The notes beneath the pieces are model-generated. The model was not told the origin of the DNA. It did not search any database and saw only the letters and a list, made by a program, of their open reading frames with translations. From Pseudonocardia sp. SCN 73-27 (GTDB lineage: Bacteria > Actinomycetota > Actinomycetes > Mycobacteriales > Pseudonocardiaceae): DNA of 64,000 bases. The stretch covers positions 1 to 64,000 of the forward strand of contig MEGH01000008.1 in assembly GCA_001725415.1 (NCBI GenBank). Reading direction: 5' to 3'. This document shows positions 1-8,658 of this stretch, piece after piece (the stretch's first letter is position 1; each line of letters begins with the position of its first letter). A program made the translations under genes and the position numbers.

Positions 1-90
1 GCCAAGGCGATCCAGGCGCTGCGTCCGCTTGAACCGGCGATTCTGACCGTCCACGCCGCGGGCGGCCGCGCCGGAACGCACCGAGTCTGA
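1..90 (+). CDS. 3' end of an unidentified CDS (cut by window start)
   Basis: The first 29 codons of the window read openly on the plus strand to a TGA at 88-90, with mostly G or C in third positions, as in real genes here. The residues include LEPAILTVHAAGG. That stretch faintly recalls the TVHASGG motif of orotidine 5'-phosphate decarboxylase, but it lies too close to the C-terminus for a confident match. Only the tail is visible, so no function is assigned. It converges on the minus-strand enoyl-CoA hydratase that ends at 160. Confidence 0.35.
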   Translation, partial: AKAIQALRPLEPAILTVHAAGGRAGTHRV

Positions 91-159
91 CACGGGACTG
101 GTCCGGACCATGATCGAACCGGTTCGGTGTCGAACTCGGCGGGGTCGTCGAACACGGTC

Positions 160-936
160 TCAGATCTCGGCGAAGTCGCCGCTGCGGCCCGCGCCCGCGG
201 CGAACCGGGCCGCTCCACCCACCGACTCCGCCTCGACCACCGCGGCGCCCCCGCGGCCCTCGCGCCGCAACGCCTCCTCCAGCGGATGCCCCCACTGCGT
301 GATCGCCGAGATGCGGTCCGTCCTCATGCACATCTGCGGGAACCGGGCGATCTCCTTCGCGAGCGCCACGGCGGCGGTGCGCGCCTCCCCGTCGGGCACG
401 ACGCGGTTGGCCAGCCCCCAGCCCAACGCCTCGGCGGCGCCGACCGGGCGCCCCGTGAGGATCATGTCCATCGCGTGGCCCTGCCCGATCAGCCGCGGCA
501 GCCGGATCGTGCCGCCGTCGATCAACGGCACACCCCACCGGCGGCAGAACACTCCGAACGTCGCGCTCTCCTCGGCGACGCGCATGTCGCACCACAGCGC
601 CAGCTCCAGCCCACCGGCGACGGAGTAGCCCTGCACCGCCGCGATCACCGGCTTCGAGATCGTGATCCGGCTGATGCCCAGCGGCCCGATGCCCTCGGGC
701 TCGTACTTCTCGCCCAGCCCCGCCTCCTCGGCGAGGGCCCTGAGGTCGAAGCCCGCGCAGAACGTCGGGCCGTTGCCTGCCAGCACACCGACGTGGGCGT
801 CGTCGTCGGCGTCGAACGCGGTGAACGCCTCGCGGAGCAGGTCGGCCGTCTCGGGGTCGACGGCGTTGCGCACCTCGGGCCTGTTCAGCGTGACGATCGT
901 GATCGGGCCGTCCTTCTCGATCTCGACCTTTCCCAT
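160..936 (-). CDS. Crotonase/enoyl-CoA hydratase family protein
   Basis: A 258-residue crotonase-fold protein, normal length for the family, probably acting on an acyl-CoA thioester. Family signatures include FCAGFDLRAL (first oxyanion-hole segment) and GYSVAGGLELALWCDMRVA (second segment, with the first acidic residue). The place where classical hydratases carry the second catalytic Glu reads RRWGVPLIDGG, with no Pro-Glu, so this may be a variant crotonase (hydrolase, isomerase or unusual hydratase). The ATG at 936 was chosen because a GGAGGAGA ribosome-binding site lies just upstream; the frame stays open further upstream but looks non-coding. It is followed by a tail-to-tail gene at the window edge. 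Confidence 0.85.
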   Translation of the reverse strand: MGKVEIEKDGPITIVTLNRPEVRNAVDPETADLLREAFTAFDADDDAHVGVLAGNGPTFCAGFDLRALAEEAGLGEKYEPEGIGPLGISRITISKPVIAAVQGYSVAGGLELALWCDMRVAEESATFGVFCRRWGVPLIDGGTIRLPRLIGQGHAMDMILTGRPVGAAEALGWGLANRVVPDGEARTAAVALAKEIARFPQMCMRTDRISAITQWGHPLEEALRREGRGGAAVVEAESVGGAARFAAGAGRSGDFAEI

Positions 937-994
937 CGGGTCTCCTCCGGTCGCCGGCTGCGGGATCTCCGACGAGCACGATGACCCGAAAGCA

Positions 995-2998
995 TCAGCA
1001 GCGCAGCAGCAGGACCGAATGCGGCGGCAGGGTGATCGTCGTCCCGCCGGGCAGCCGGCGGTCGGAGACCGGGCGACCGGTGGCGCGGCTGGAGTCGAGC
1101 ACCGTCCTGAACGGGCCGCCCTCGGGCAGGGTGCAGGTCGCGGCGCCGCCGTCGGCATGCAGGAGCAGCAGGCTCTCCCCGACGTGGACGCCGATGGTGC
1201 GCGCGCCGTGGGAGTGCCAGTCGCCCTCGGTCATCTGCCGTCCCGACGGGTGCCACCACACGGCCTCGGCGTCCGCGAGCCAGCGGTCGCGGCGCAGGTC
1301 GGGATGGGCGCGGCGCAGCGCCGCGACCCGGGCGGTGAACGCCGTCAGGTCCTCGGTCAGCGCGCTCGGCTTCCAGTCGACCCACGACGTCTCGTCGTCG
1401 AGGCAGTAGGCGTTGTTGTTGCCACCCTGGGTGCGCCAGCGCTCGTCGCCACCCACGAGCATCGGGGTGCCGATCGAGAGCAGGGTCGTCGCGATCATGG
1501 CGCGGGCCGTCGCCAGCCGGCGGGCCACGACGACCGGCGACGACGTCTCGCCCTCGACGCCGAAGTTCTGCGACCGGTTGTCGTCGGTGCCGTCGCGGTT
1601 CTGCTCGCCGTTGGCCTCGTTGTGCTTGCGCTCGTAGGAGACGAGGTCGCGCAGGGTGAAGCCGTCGTGTGCGGTGACGAAGTTGACCGACGCCCAGGGC
1701 CGCCGGCCCGACAGCGCGTAGATGTCGGAGCTGCCCGTGAGCCGGGAGGCGAGCTCGCCGATGCGGCCGTGGCCGCGCCAGAAGTCGCGGACGGCGTCGC
1801 GGTAGCGCCCGTTCCACTCCGACCACGCGACGCCGAAGCCGCCGACACGGTAGCCCTCGCCGGTGGCGTCCCAGGGCTCGGCGATGAGCTTGGTCGTCGA
1901 CAGCACGGGATCGACGGCGATGGCGGTGAGCAACGAGGCGTGCGGGTCGAACCCGCCCGACCGCGGCCGGCCCAGCACGGAGGCGAGATCGATGCGGAAA
2001 CCGTCGACGCCGTAGGCGGTCACCCAGTGCCGCAACGCGTCGCACACCAGTCGGATGACCGTCGGCGAGCCGGAGTCGAGCGTGTTGCCGGTGCCGGTGA
2101 TGTCGGCGTCGTAGCCGTTGCCGCCCAACGAGTAGTAGGCCCGCGCGTCGAGGCCGCGGTAGGACAGCGTGGTGCCGCCGACGCCGCCCTCGCAGGTGTG
2201 GTTGGGGACCACGTCGAGGATGACCTCGATGCCGGCGGCGTGCAGCGCGTCGACCATCGTCGCGAACTCGGTGACCTCCGCCCCCGGCACGCTCGCGTAG
2301 CCGGCGTGGGGGGCCATGAAGCCCAGCGTCGAGTAGCCCCAGTAGTTGGGGGCGCCGCGTTCGAGCAGCGGCGGCTCGTCGGCGATCGACGCGACGGGCA
2401 GCAGTTCGACCGTCGTCGTCCCGATCCGCGTGAGGTGCGCGATCACGGCGGGGTGCGCGAGCCCGAGGTAGGTGCCACGCAACGCCTCCGGCACCTCGGG
2501 GTGGCGCTTGGTGAAGCCACGGACGTGCAGCTCGGTGACGACCGTCTCGGCCCACGGCACGTCGGGACGCGGCCGGGCCGGGCCGTCCGGCGGCGCCGTC
2601 ACCACCGAGAGCGGCACGTGCCCGAGGGAGTCGACGGTGTCGGCCGGGCCGGTCATGGGGTCGTCGACCCAGCCGCGGGCGGTGCGCACGTCGGTGATGC
2701 GGCCGGTGATCTGCTTGGCGTACGGGTCGACGAGGATCTTCGCCGGGTTCGAGCGGGTGCCCTCCCACGGCCGGTACGGGCCGTGCACCCGGTAGCCGTA
2801 GCGCTGACCCGGCCGCACCCCGGCGACCGTGCCGTGCCACACCCCGAAGGTGCGCTCGGTGAGCTCCACCCGGCGCTCGGTCAACGCGTCGTCCGGGCCG
2901 TCGACCAGGCACACCTCGACGGCGTCGGCGACCGACGACGCGACCGCGAACCGCACGGCGTCGCCGTCGACATGGGCACCCAACGGGAACACCGGCAC
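995..2998 (-). CDS. glgX: Glycogen debranching enzyme (isoamylase type, GH13)
   Basis: A 667-residue GH13 enzyme that hydrolyses alpha-1,6 branches of glycogen. The order is an N-terminal CBM48-like domain (about 1-120), a TIM-barrel catalytic domain, and a C-terminal beta domain. Visible catalytic signatures are VILDVVPNHT, GVDGFRIDLASVLG (nucleophile Asp), the Glu of LIAEPWD, and FVTAHDGFTLRDLVSY. The GTG start at 2998 fits a TATCCT hexamer 8 nt upstream (3012-3007 on this strand) and there is no Shine-Dalgarno sequence; a second in-frame GTG lies at 2992. It is divergent from the ABC ATPase at 3018, leaving only 19 nt between start codons. GlgX fits the alpha-glucan theme of the genes at 9.6-14.2 kb. 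Confidence 0.93.
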   Translation of the reverse strand: MPVFPLGAHVDGDAVRFAVASSVADAVEVCLVDGPDDALTERRVELTERTFGVWHGTVAGVRPGQRYGYRVHGPYRPWEGTRSNPAKILVDPYAKQITGRITDVRTARGWVDDPMTGPADTVDSLGHVPLSVVTAPPDGPARPRPDVPWAETVVTELHVRGFTKRHPEVPEALRGTYLGLAHPAVIAHLTRIGTTTVELLPVASIADEPPLLERGAPNYWGYSTLGFMAPHAGYASVPGAEVTEFATMVDALHAAGIEVILDVVPNHTCEGGVGGTTLSYRGLDARAYYSLGGNGYDADITGTGNTLDSGSPTVIRLVCDALRHWVTAYGVDGFRIDLASVLGRPRSGGFDPHASLLTAIAVDPVLSTTKLIAEPWDATGEGYRVGGFGVAWSEWNGRYRDAVRDFWRGHGRIGELASRLTGSSDIYALSGRRPWASVNFVTAHDGFTLRDLVSYERKHNEANGEQNRDGTDDNRSQNFGVEGETSSPVVVARRLATARAMIATTLLSIGTPMLVGGDERWRTQGGNNNAYCLDDETSWVDWKPSALTEDLTAFTARVAALRRAHPDLRRDRWLADAEAVWWHPSGRQMTEGDWHSHGARTIGVHVGESLLLLHADGGAATCTLPEGGPFRTVLDSSRATGRPVSDRRLPGGTTITLPPHSVLLLRC

Positions 2999-3006
2999 GA
3001 CAGGAG

Positions 3007-3012
3007 AGGATA
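3007..3012 (-). promoter_or_regulatory. -10 hexamer TATCCT for leaderless glgX
   Basis: Reading the minus strand, TATCCT lies 8 nt before the glgX GTG at 2998, and no purine-rich ribosome-binding site separates them. The hexamer overlaps the 5' leader and Shine-Dalgarno region of the divergent ABC ATPase gene, so the two head-to-head genes share about 20 bp of control DNA. Inferred from spacing only. Confidence 0.5.
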
Positions 3013-3017
3013 GGGGC

Positions 3018-3875
3018 GTGGACCGGTCCGGATCTTCTGCTGAGTCATCCGTCACCGCACCCGACCGGGGCGGTGAGCCCGAACGCGACCTCACCGACGT
3101 CGTCGTGGCGATGGATCGGGTGACGGTGCGCCGCAACGGGACCACCCTCGTCTCCGACATCGACTGGACCGTCGAGCTCGACGAGCGCTGGGTCGTCCTG
3201 GGCCCCAACGGCGCAGGCAAGACCACGTTGCTGCGCCTGGCGTCCGCCGAGATGCACCCCACCTCCGGCGTGGTTCACGTCCTCGGCGAGCGGCTCGGGC
3301 GTGTCAACGTGTTCGAGCTGCGCACCCGGATCGGGCTGTCGTCGGCGAACCTCGGCCTGCAGATCCCCGGCGACGAGCTGTTGCGCGACATCGTCGTCAG
3401 CGCCGGCTACGGCGTGTTCGGGCGCTGGCGCGAGCGCTACGACGAGATGGACACCGAGCGGGCGGACGAGCTGCTCGACGCGATGGGCATGGGCAAGCTC
3501 GCCGACCGCGAGTGGCGCACGCTCTCGGAGGGGGAGCGCAAGCGCACGCTGATCGCGCGGGCGTTGATGACCGACCCCGAACTGCTGCTGCTCGACGAAC
3601 CCGCCGCCGGGCTCGACCTCGGCGGGCGCGAGGACCTCGTCGGCAGGCTCGCCACCTTGGCCGCCGACGCCGACGCCCCCACCTCGATCCTGGTCACCCA
3701 CCACGTCGAGGAGATCCCGCGCGGCTACAGCCACGGCCTGCTGATCCGCGAGGGCAAGGTCGTCGCCGCGGGCCTGCTCGACGACGTCCTGACCGACGAG
3801 AACCTGACCGAGACGTTCGGGCTGCCGCTGGCCGTGCAGCGTCGCCGCGGCCGGTACACGGCCTGGCTCAAGTGA
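3018..3875 (+). CDS. ABC transporter ATP-binding protein (stand-alone, YlmA/ModF-like)
   Basis: A 285-residue single ATPase domain. The Walker A motif GPNGAGKTT is at about 62-70. The signature reads LSEGERKRTLIARAL, Walker B is LLLLDEPAAGLDLG, and the H-loop is ILVTHHVEEIPRGYSH. The GTG start at 3018 was chosen because AGGAGAGGA lies about 7 nt upstream. No permease or binding-protein gene lies beside it, so the substrate and even a transport role are open; the EIPRGYSHGLLIREGKV tail resembles ATPases annotated for iron-complex or molybdate uptake. The first 30 residues are polar and probably disordered. Confidence 0.85.
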   Translation: MDRSGSSAESSVTAPDRGGEPERDLTDVVVAMDRVTVRRNGTTLVSDIDWTVELDERWVVLGPNGAGKTTLLRLASAEMHPTSGVVHVLGERLGRVNVFELRTRIGLSSANLGLQIPGDELLRDIVVSAGYGVFGRWRERYDEMDTERADELLDAMGMGKLADREWRTLSEGERKRTLIARALMTDPELLLLDEPAAGLDLGGREDLVGRLATLAADADAPTSILVTHHVEEIPRGYSHGLLIREGKVVAAGLLDDVLTDENLTETFGLPLAVQRRRGRYTAWLK

Positions 3876-3923
3876 GCTGACCCGAGTGGCGGGCGTCTCC
3901 CGGCCCCGGTCGGCGCCGCGGGT

Positions 3924-3929
3924 TAGGGT
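3924..3929 (+). promoter_or_regulatory. -10 hexamer TAGGGT for a leaderless start
   Basis: TAGGGT ends 6 nt before the GTG at 3936 and no Shine-Dalgarno sequence is present, so transcription probably begins at the start codon. Confidence 0.5.
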
Positions 3930-3935
3930 CCGGGC

Positions 3936-4715
3936 GTGACGGAGTTCGTGAGCCTCGAGGTCGACAACGGTGTGGGCACGATCCGGCTGGCACGGCCGCC
4001 GATGAACGCCCTGAACAGGCAGGTCCAGGAGGAGCTCCTCCAGGTCTCGACGGAGGCCGCGACGCGCGACGACGTGCGCGCCGTCGTCGTCTACGGCGGG
4101 GAGAAGACCTTCGCCGCGGGTGCCGACGTCAAGGAGATGGCGGCGATGTCCTACTCGGACATGGCCCCCGTGGCGCGGCGGCTCTCGGCCGGCCTCGGCG
4201 CGATCTCGACGATCCCCAAGCCGACGGTCGCGGCCGTCACCGGCTACGCCCTGGGCGGCGGGTTCGAGGTCGTCCTGGGTGCCGACCGGCGCATCGCCGG
4301 CGACAACGCCAAGCTCGGCTTCCCCGAGATCCTGCTCGGCATCTTCCCCGGTGGCGGTGGCACGCAGCGGCTCGCGCGGCTGGTCGGGCCGTCGATCGCG
4401 AAGGACCTGATCTACACCGGCCGGTTCGTCGACGCCGAGGAGGCGCTCAAGATCGGGCTGGTCGACGAGGTCGTCCCCGCCGACGAGGTGTACTCCCGCT
4501 CGGTCGAGTACGCGTCGAAGTTCGCCAAGGGGCCGGCGCTGGCCTACGCGGCGGCGAAGAAGGCCATCGACGGCGGCCTCGACACCGACCTGCGCACCGG
4601 CCTCGACATCGAGTCCGAGCTGTTCGCCTCGCTCTTCGCCAGCGACGACCGGACCGCGGGCATGCAGTCGTTCATCGAGAACGGCCCCGGCAAGGCCACG
4701 TTCACCGGCCGATAG
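3936..4715 (+). CDS. Enoyl-CoA hydratase (EchA8-like)
   Basis: A 259-residue crotonase-fold enzyme expected to hydrate trans-2-enoyl-CoA in beta-oxidation. The oxyanion-hole segments are KTFAAGADVKEMAAMS and GYALGGGFEVVLGADRRIA. Both catalytic Glu residues are present, in GGGFEVV and in FPEILLGIFPGGGG, unlike the paralogue at 160-936. The GTG start is supported by the -10-like TAGGGT 6 nt upstream. It ends 4 nt before a 40-bp palindrome. Paralogy to Mycobacterium EchA8 is a recognition call. Confidence 0.92.
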   Translation: MTEFVSLEVDNGVGTIRLARPPMNALNRQVQEELLQVSTEAATRDDVRAVVVYGGEKTFAAGADVKEMAAMSYSDMAPVARRLSAGLGAISTIPKPTVAAVTGYALGGGFEVVLGADRRIAGDNAKLGFPEILLGIFPGGGGTQRLARLVGPSIAKDLIYTGRFVDAEEALKIGLVDEVVPADEVYSRSVEYASKFAKGPALAYAAAKKAIDGGLDTDLRTGLDIESELFASLFASDDRTAGMQSFIENGPGKATFTGR

Positions 4716-4719
4716 GCCC

Positions 4720-4759
4720 GTGAGTGGCGTTATTGGTCATAGCCAATAACGCCACTCAC
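4720..4759. repeat. 40-bp palindrome, copy A (GTGAG...CTCAC family)
   Basis: Begins GTGAGTGGCGTTATTGG and ends CCAATAACGCCACTCAC, so the 20-nt arms are complementary apart from a few central bases. It sits right after the echA stop at 4715 and before the leaderless methyltransferase gene. Five further copies, all 40 bp, are at 18480, 44113, 45443, 54826 and 60429. A terminator role is inferred from position; there is no T-tract. Confidence 0.85.
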
Positions 4760-4768
4760 GAGGCTCGA

Positions 4769-4774
4769 TACCCT
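4769..4774 (+). promoter_or_regulatory. -10 hexamer TACCCT for a leaderless start
   Basis: TACCCT ends 8 nt before the methyltransferase ATG at 4783 and no Shine-Dalgarno sequence is present. Confidence 0.45.
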
Positions 4775-4782
4775 CGCCGACC

Positions 4783-5739
4783 ATGAGTACGGATCCCGAG
4801 CCCCGCCCGCACGCGACGGCCGCCGAGGTCGAGGCCGCGCGCGCCGACCCCAAGCTCGCCAACGTGCTCTACCACGACTGGGAAGCCGGCTCCTACGACG
4901 AGAAGTGGTCGATCTCCTACGACGAGCGCTGCATCGAGTACGCCGCAGGCCGCTTCCGGCACGCCGCGGGCGACGCCGACCGGCCCTACGAGCGGGCGCT
5001 GGAACTGGGCTGCGGCACCGGGTTCTTCCTGCTCAACCTCATGCAGGCCGGGCTCGCCACGAAGGGATCGGTCACCGACCTCTCGCCCGGTATGGTCGAG
5101 GCTGCGCTGCGCAACGCCGAGCGGCTGGGCCTCGACGTCGACGGCCGGGTCGCCGACGCCGAGAAGATCCCCTACGACGACGAGACCTTCGACGTCGTCG
5201 TCGGACACGCCGTGCTGCACCACATCCCCGATGTCGAGACGGCGCTGCGCGAGGTGTTGCGCGTCCTCAAGCCGGGCGGGCGGTTCGTGTTCGCCGGCGA
5301 GCCGACCAAGATCGGCGACTTCTACGCGCGCCGCCTCGGCATGCTGACGTGGAAGGCGACGACGACGCTCACCCGGCTGCCCGGGCTGCGGGGCTGGCGG
5401 CGGCCGCAGGCCGAGCTCGACGAGTCCTCGCGCGCAGCGGCGTTGGAGGCCGTCGTCGACCAGCACGTCTTCGACCCGTCCGACCTGGAACGGACCGCGG
5501 CGGCCGCCGGGGCCGCGGACGTGCGCGTCGTGACCGAGGAGCTCACCGCGGCGATGCTCGGCTGGCCGGTGCGGACGTTCGAGGCCGCCGTGCCCACCGA
5601 GAAGCTGGGCTGGGGCTGGGCGATGTTCGCCTACCGCGGCTGGCAGCGGCTGAGCTGGCTCGACGAGAACGTGCTCTCCCGTGTCGTGCCGCGGGCGTTC
5701 TTCTACAACGCCCTGGTGACCGGCACCCGGCCTGCGTAG
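4783..5739 (+). CDS. Class I SAM-dependent methyltransferase
   Basis: A 318-residue methyltransferase with SAM-binding motif I ALELGCGTGFFLLNL at about 70-84. DLSPGMVEAALRNAERLG is the acidic loop after beta-2, and IPYDDETFDVVVGHAVLHHI together with RVLKPGGRFVFAGEP are the later family motifs (Methyltransf_11 type). The C-terminal half (about 180-318) is an extra region without a recognised motif. The substrate cannot be told from the sequence. It lies alone between palindrome copy A and the histidine kinase. Confidence 0.85.
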   Translation: MSTDPEPRPHATAAEVEAARADPKLANVLYHDWEAGSYDEKWSISYDERCIEYAAGRFRHAAGDADRPYERALELGCGTGFFLLNLMQAGLATKGSVTDLSPGMVEAALRNAERLGLDVDGRVADAEKIPYDDETFDVVVGHAVLHHIPDVETALREVLRVLKPGGRFVFAGEPTKIGDFYARRLGMLTWKATTTLTRLPGLRGWRRPQAELDESSRAAALEAVVDQHVFDPSDLERTAAAAGAADVRVVTEELTAAMLGWPVRTFEAAVPTEKLGWGWAMFAYRGWQRLSWLDENVLSRVVPRAFFYNALVTGTRPA

Positions 5740-5783
5740 ACGTACGGATCCGGGCGCTCGGCGCCGACGGGCAGGATGGCGGC

Positions 5784-6923
5784 ATGGACCGCCCCCTGGA
5801 GCCGCTGTGGCGGGGCCTGCTCGTCTACCGCGTCCTGACCCTGCTCAGCACGTCGGTGTTCGTCCTGGTGTCCGTACGCGAGTACGCGCACCCCCTGGCC
5901 GCAGGCCTCGTCGTCGCCGTCATGGTGGCGTGGACGGTCGTCACCGGGTTCGCGTACTTCCCGCGTCGTGACGGCCCCGACCGCCGGGGCACGGTCGCGG
6001 CGGTCGATCTCGTCGTGACCGCCGCGGTGATGCTGACGACGCCGATCGTGCAGAGCCCCGCCCAGCTCGCGGGCGACACCCCGGTGATGGGCTCGATCTG
6101 GACGCCGGGGGCCGCGCTCGCGTTGGCCATCGCGTTCGGGCTGGGCGGAGGGCTGGTCGGGGCGGTCGTGATCGCGGGCGCGCTCGTCACGGTGACGCTG
6201 ATGTCGGGCCCGATCACGCTCGTCGACCTCGCCGACGTCCAGCTGCTGATCCTCGCCGGGCTGACCGTCGGGTTCTGCTCGGGCGTGCTGCGCCGCTCCG
6301 CGGAACGGGTCCGCGCTGCCGTCGCCGAGCAGGCGGCGGCGACCGAGCGGGAACGGCTGGCGCGCAGCATCCACGACGGCGTACTGCAGGTCCTCGCGCA
6401 CGTCCGCCGGCGCGGCGCCGAGCTCGGCGGCGGTGCCGGTGAGCTCGGGACCTTGGCGGGGGAGCAGGAGGTCGTGCTGCGCACCCTGCTGACCAGCGGG
6501 ACCGCGGCCGTCGACGGCGGGGGCCGTCGTGACCTGGCCGCCGCGCTGCGGACGCTCGCGTCGACCCGGGTCAGCGTCTCCGCGCCCGCGCACCCCCTCG
6601 ACCTGCCCGCCCGTGTCGTCGACGACCTCCTCGGCGTGGTCGGCGCGGCACTCGCCAACACGGCCCTGCACGTCGGAGCCGACGCCCCGGCCTGGGTGTT
6701 CGTCGAGGACCTCGGCGGCGAGGTGGAGATCAGCGTCCGCGACGACGGGCCGGGCATCCCCGACGGCCGGCTCGCCGAGGCCGAGGCGGAGGGCAGGCTC
6801 GGCGTGGCGGCGTCGATGCGCGGACGGGTGCGCGACCTGGGCGGCACGATCGCCTGCGACACGGCCGCCGACCGGGGCACGGAGTGGATCATCAGGGTGC
6901 CCAGGGAGGTGGCGACCGCATGA
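5784..6923 (+). CDS. Sensor histidine kinase (NarL/HisKA_3 type)
   Basis: A 379-residue membrane kinase. The N-terminal half (about 8-185) has several hydrophobic segments, including a GGLVGAVVIAGALVTVTL stretch, and no obvious extracellular domain. The phosphoacceptor helix is RERLARSIHDGVLQVLAHV, with His in the HDG position. The ATPase part has ALANTALHVGADAPA (N-box) and VRDDGPGIPDGRL (G1 box). Its stop overlaps the response regulator start (ATGA at 6920-6923), so kinase and regulator form one operon. The signal sensed is unknown. A weak CAGGAT hexamer lies 6 nt before the ATG. Confidence 0.9.
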   Translation: MDRPLEPLWRGLLVYRVLTLLSTSVFVLVSVREYAHPLAAGLVVAVMVAWTVVTGFAYFPRRDGPDRRGTVAAVDLVVTAAVMLTTPIVQSPAQLAGDTPVMGSIWTPGAALALAIAFGLGGGLVGAVVIAGALVTVTLMSGPITLVDLADVQLLILAGLTVGFCSGVLRRSAERVRAAVAEQAAATERERLARSIHDGVLQVLAHVRRRGAELGGGAGELGTLAGEQEVVLRTLLTSGTAAVDGGGRRDLAAALRTLASTRVSVSAPAHPLDLPARVVDDLLGVVGAALANTALHVGADAPAWVFVEDLGGEVEISVRDDGPGIPDGRLAEAEAEGRLGVAASMRGRVRDLGGTIACDTAADRGTEWIIRVPREVATA

Positions 6924-7573
6924 CGGTGTCCGTGATGGTGGTCGACGACCACCCCATCTGGCGCGAGGGCGTGGCCCGTGACCTGGGCGAACGCGGTCTC
7001 GACGTCGTCGCGACCGCCCCCGACGCCGACGCCGCCGTGCGCATCGCCCGTGCGGTCCGCCCGCAGGTCGTGCTCATGGACCTCCACCTCGGCGAGACGT
7101 CGGGTGTCGACGCCATCCGCGGCATCGTCGAGGCCCTGCCCGACACCCGCATCCTCGTGCTGTCGGCGTCGGGCGAGCACGCCGACGTCCTGGAGGCCGT
7201 GAAGGCGGGCGCGACCGGCTACCTCGTGAAGTCGGCGAGCGCGGAGGAGCTGCTCGACGCCGTGCACCGCACCGCCGACGGCTTCCCCGTGTTCACCCCG
7301 GGCCTCGCCGGACTGGTGCTGGGGGAGTACCGCCGGCTCGCCGACGACCCGCGCCCCGCCTCCGGTGACCCCGCGATCCCGGCGCTGACCGACCGGGAGA
7401 CCGACGTGCTGCGGCTCGTCGCCAAGGGGCTCACGGCACGCGTGATCGGCGAGCGGCTCGGGGTGTCGCACCGCACGGTGGAGAGCCACGTCCAGAACAC
7501 GTTGCGCAAGCTCCAGCTGCACAACCGTGCCCAGCTCGTCCGCTACGCGATCGAACAGGGTCTCGACGACTGA
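6920..7573 (+). CDS. LuxR/NarL-family response regulator
   Basis: A 217-residue regulator. The receiver has the acidic pair D9-D10 (VVDDH), phosphoacceptor D54 (VVLMDLHLG) and the conserved Lys in GYLVKSAS near 105. The LuxR helix-turn-helix lies at about 153-217 (LTDRETDVLRLVAKG, SHRTVESHVQNTLRKL). ATG 6920 was chosen over upstream options because it overlaps the kinase stop and follows GGGAGGTGG. It is the direct partner of the 5784-6923 kinase; target genes are unknown. Confidence 0.92.
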   Translation: MTVSVMVVDDHPIWREGVARDLGERGLDVVATAPDADAAVRIARAVRPQVVLMDLHLGETSGVDAIRGIVEALPDTRILVLSASGEHADVLEAVKAGATGYLVKSASAEELLDAVHRTADGFPVFTPGLAGLVLGEYRRLADDPRPASGDPAIPALTDRETDVLRLVAKGLTARVIGERLGVSHRTVESHVQNTLRKLQLHNRAQLVRYAIEQGLDD

Positions 7574-7718
7574 CAGTGACGAACGCCTGCCGCCGCGGGT
7601 GATCGTTCGCGTCCGGACGGGTGGTACACGTGCGAACGTACCGGAGGCCGTCGTGCAGGGTGCGACGATGCGCCGGGCGTGTCCCGGCCACGGACAGGTG
7701 GGGCACGAAAGGAGCGGG

Positions 7719-8339
7719 ATGTCGGCGCGGGTCGTGGTCGTCGCCGCAGCCGCCGTCGCCGATCAGATCGCCACCGGGCTGCGTGCCGCGGGCCTCGACG
7801 TGCGGGGCTGCGCCGAGAACGTGAGCGGGCTCCCGGAGGACGCCGACGTCGTGGTCCTGGACCTCGCCGTCGCCGGTCCCGACCCGGACGGTGCCGAGAG
7901 CCTGCATCCCGTCGAGGTCCTGCTCGACGCCGCTCCGGCTCTGCACGTCCTCGCGATCGGCGAGTCCGTCGACCACGTGCCCGTCCTCGCCGCGTTGCGG
8001 GCCGGGGCGTCCGGGTTCGTGCGCCGCGACACCGCCTGGACCGAACTCGCCGACGCCATCGCCCGCGTCGCCGCAGGTGAGACGGTGTTCGGGCCGGGGG
8101 TCGCCGACCTGGTGCTCGACTCTTACGGCACCGCCGCCGCCGATCCCGTGTCGCTCACCGAGCGTGAGCTCGACATCGTGCGGCTCGTCGTCGACGGGCT
8201 CACCGCCCGCCAGATCGCGGTGCGGCTGGTGCTGTCGCCGCGGACGGTGGAGAACCACGTGCAGCGGATCGTGCGCAAGCTCGGCCTCGCAGGCAGGGCG
8301 GCGCTGGTGCGGTACGCGATCGAGAACGGGTTCGCCTGA
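7719..8339 (+). CDS. Atypical LuxR-family regulator with pseudo-receiver
   Basis: A 206-residue protein with the same layout as the preceding response regulator and an intact C-terminal LuxR helix-turn-helix (LTERELDIVRLVVDG, SPRTVENHVQRIVRKL). The receiver is altered. D48 (VVVLDLAVAG) remains, but the metal-binding acidic pair is replaced by the hydrophobic run VVVVAAAAVA, and the conserved Lys is Arg (GFVRRDT). Phosphorylation is therefore doubtful, and it may work unphosphorylated or bind a ligand. The start is set by AAAGGAGCGGG before ATG 7719. It probably arose by duplication of the neighbouring regulator. Confidence 0.85.
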   Translation: MSARVVVVAAAAVADQIATGLRAAGLDVRGCAENVSGLPEDADVVVLDLAVAGPDPDGAESLHPVEVLLDAAPALHVLAIGESVDHVPVLAALRAGASGFVRRDTAWTELADAIARVAAGETVFGPGVADLVLDSYGTAAADPVSLTERELDIVRLVVDGLTARQIAVRLVLSPRTVENHVQRIVRKLGLAGRAALVRYAIENGFA

Positions 8340-8413
8340 GCCGTCGCGCGCTCAGGAGCAGGTCAGGGGCCGTGCGCGGCCATGATCGCCACAGGGACCA
8401 TCACCGCGCAGAG

Positions 8414-8617
8414 CTATTCCGAACGGGTCGGTTCGCTCTCGTCGTCCGCGTCGAGCTCGGTCGCCGCGGCCTGCGACGTGCCCTCGTCGCCGTTCCCGCC
8501 GCTGACGACGGTCGTCACCGAGTCGTCGCCGTCGGAGTGCGCGCCGGGGTCGACGACCGAGCCGTGCGGGCCTTCGTCGCCGGGAGCGTCGCCGGTGCGG
8601 GATCTGTTGTCGACCAT
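8414..8617 (-). CDS. Small acidic hypothetical protein
   Basis: A 67-residue open frame in the 320-bp gap between two plus-strand genes. It is almost free of hydrophobic residues and rich in Asp, Glu, Gly, Ser and Thr, so the product would be disordered and soluble. Third positions are nearly all G or C across its length, which favours real coding. No clear ribosome-binding site is seen; TAGCCG lies 5 nt before the ATG but lacks the final T of a -10. No family recognised. Confidence 0.5.
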   Translation of the reverse strand: MVDNRSRTGDAPGDEGPHGSVVDPGAHSDGDDSVTTVVSGGNGDEGTSQAAATELDADDESEPTRSE

Positions 8618-8646
8618 GTCGTCGGCTACCCGGACCCGCGGCTCCC

Positions 8647-8652
8647 TAAGCT
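8647..8652 (+). promoter_or_regulatory. -10 hexamer TAAGCT for a leaderless start
   Basis: TAAGCT ends 6 nt before ATG 8659, with no Shine-Dalgarno sequence between. Confidence 0.5.
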
Positions 8653-8658
8653 CGGCGC

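Noticed and set aside
662..3013. 783-codon open frame on the plus strand
   Set aside because: Antisense shadow of glgX and the crotonase gene; high GC leaves few stops.
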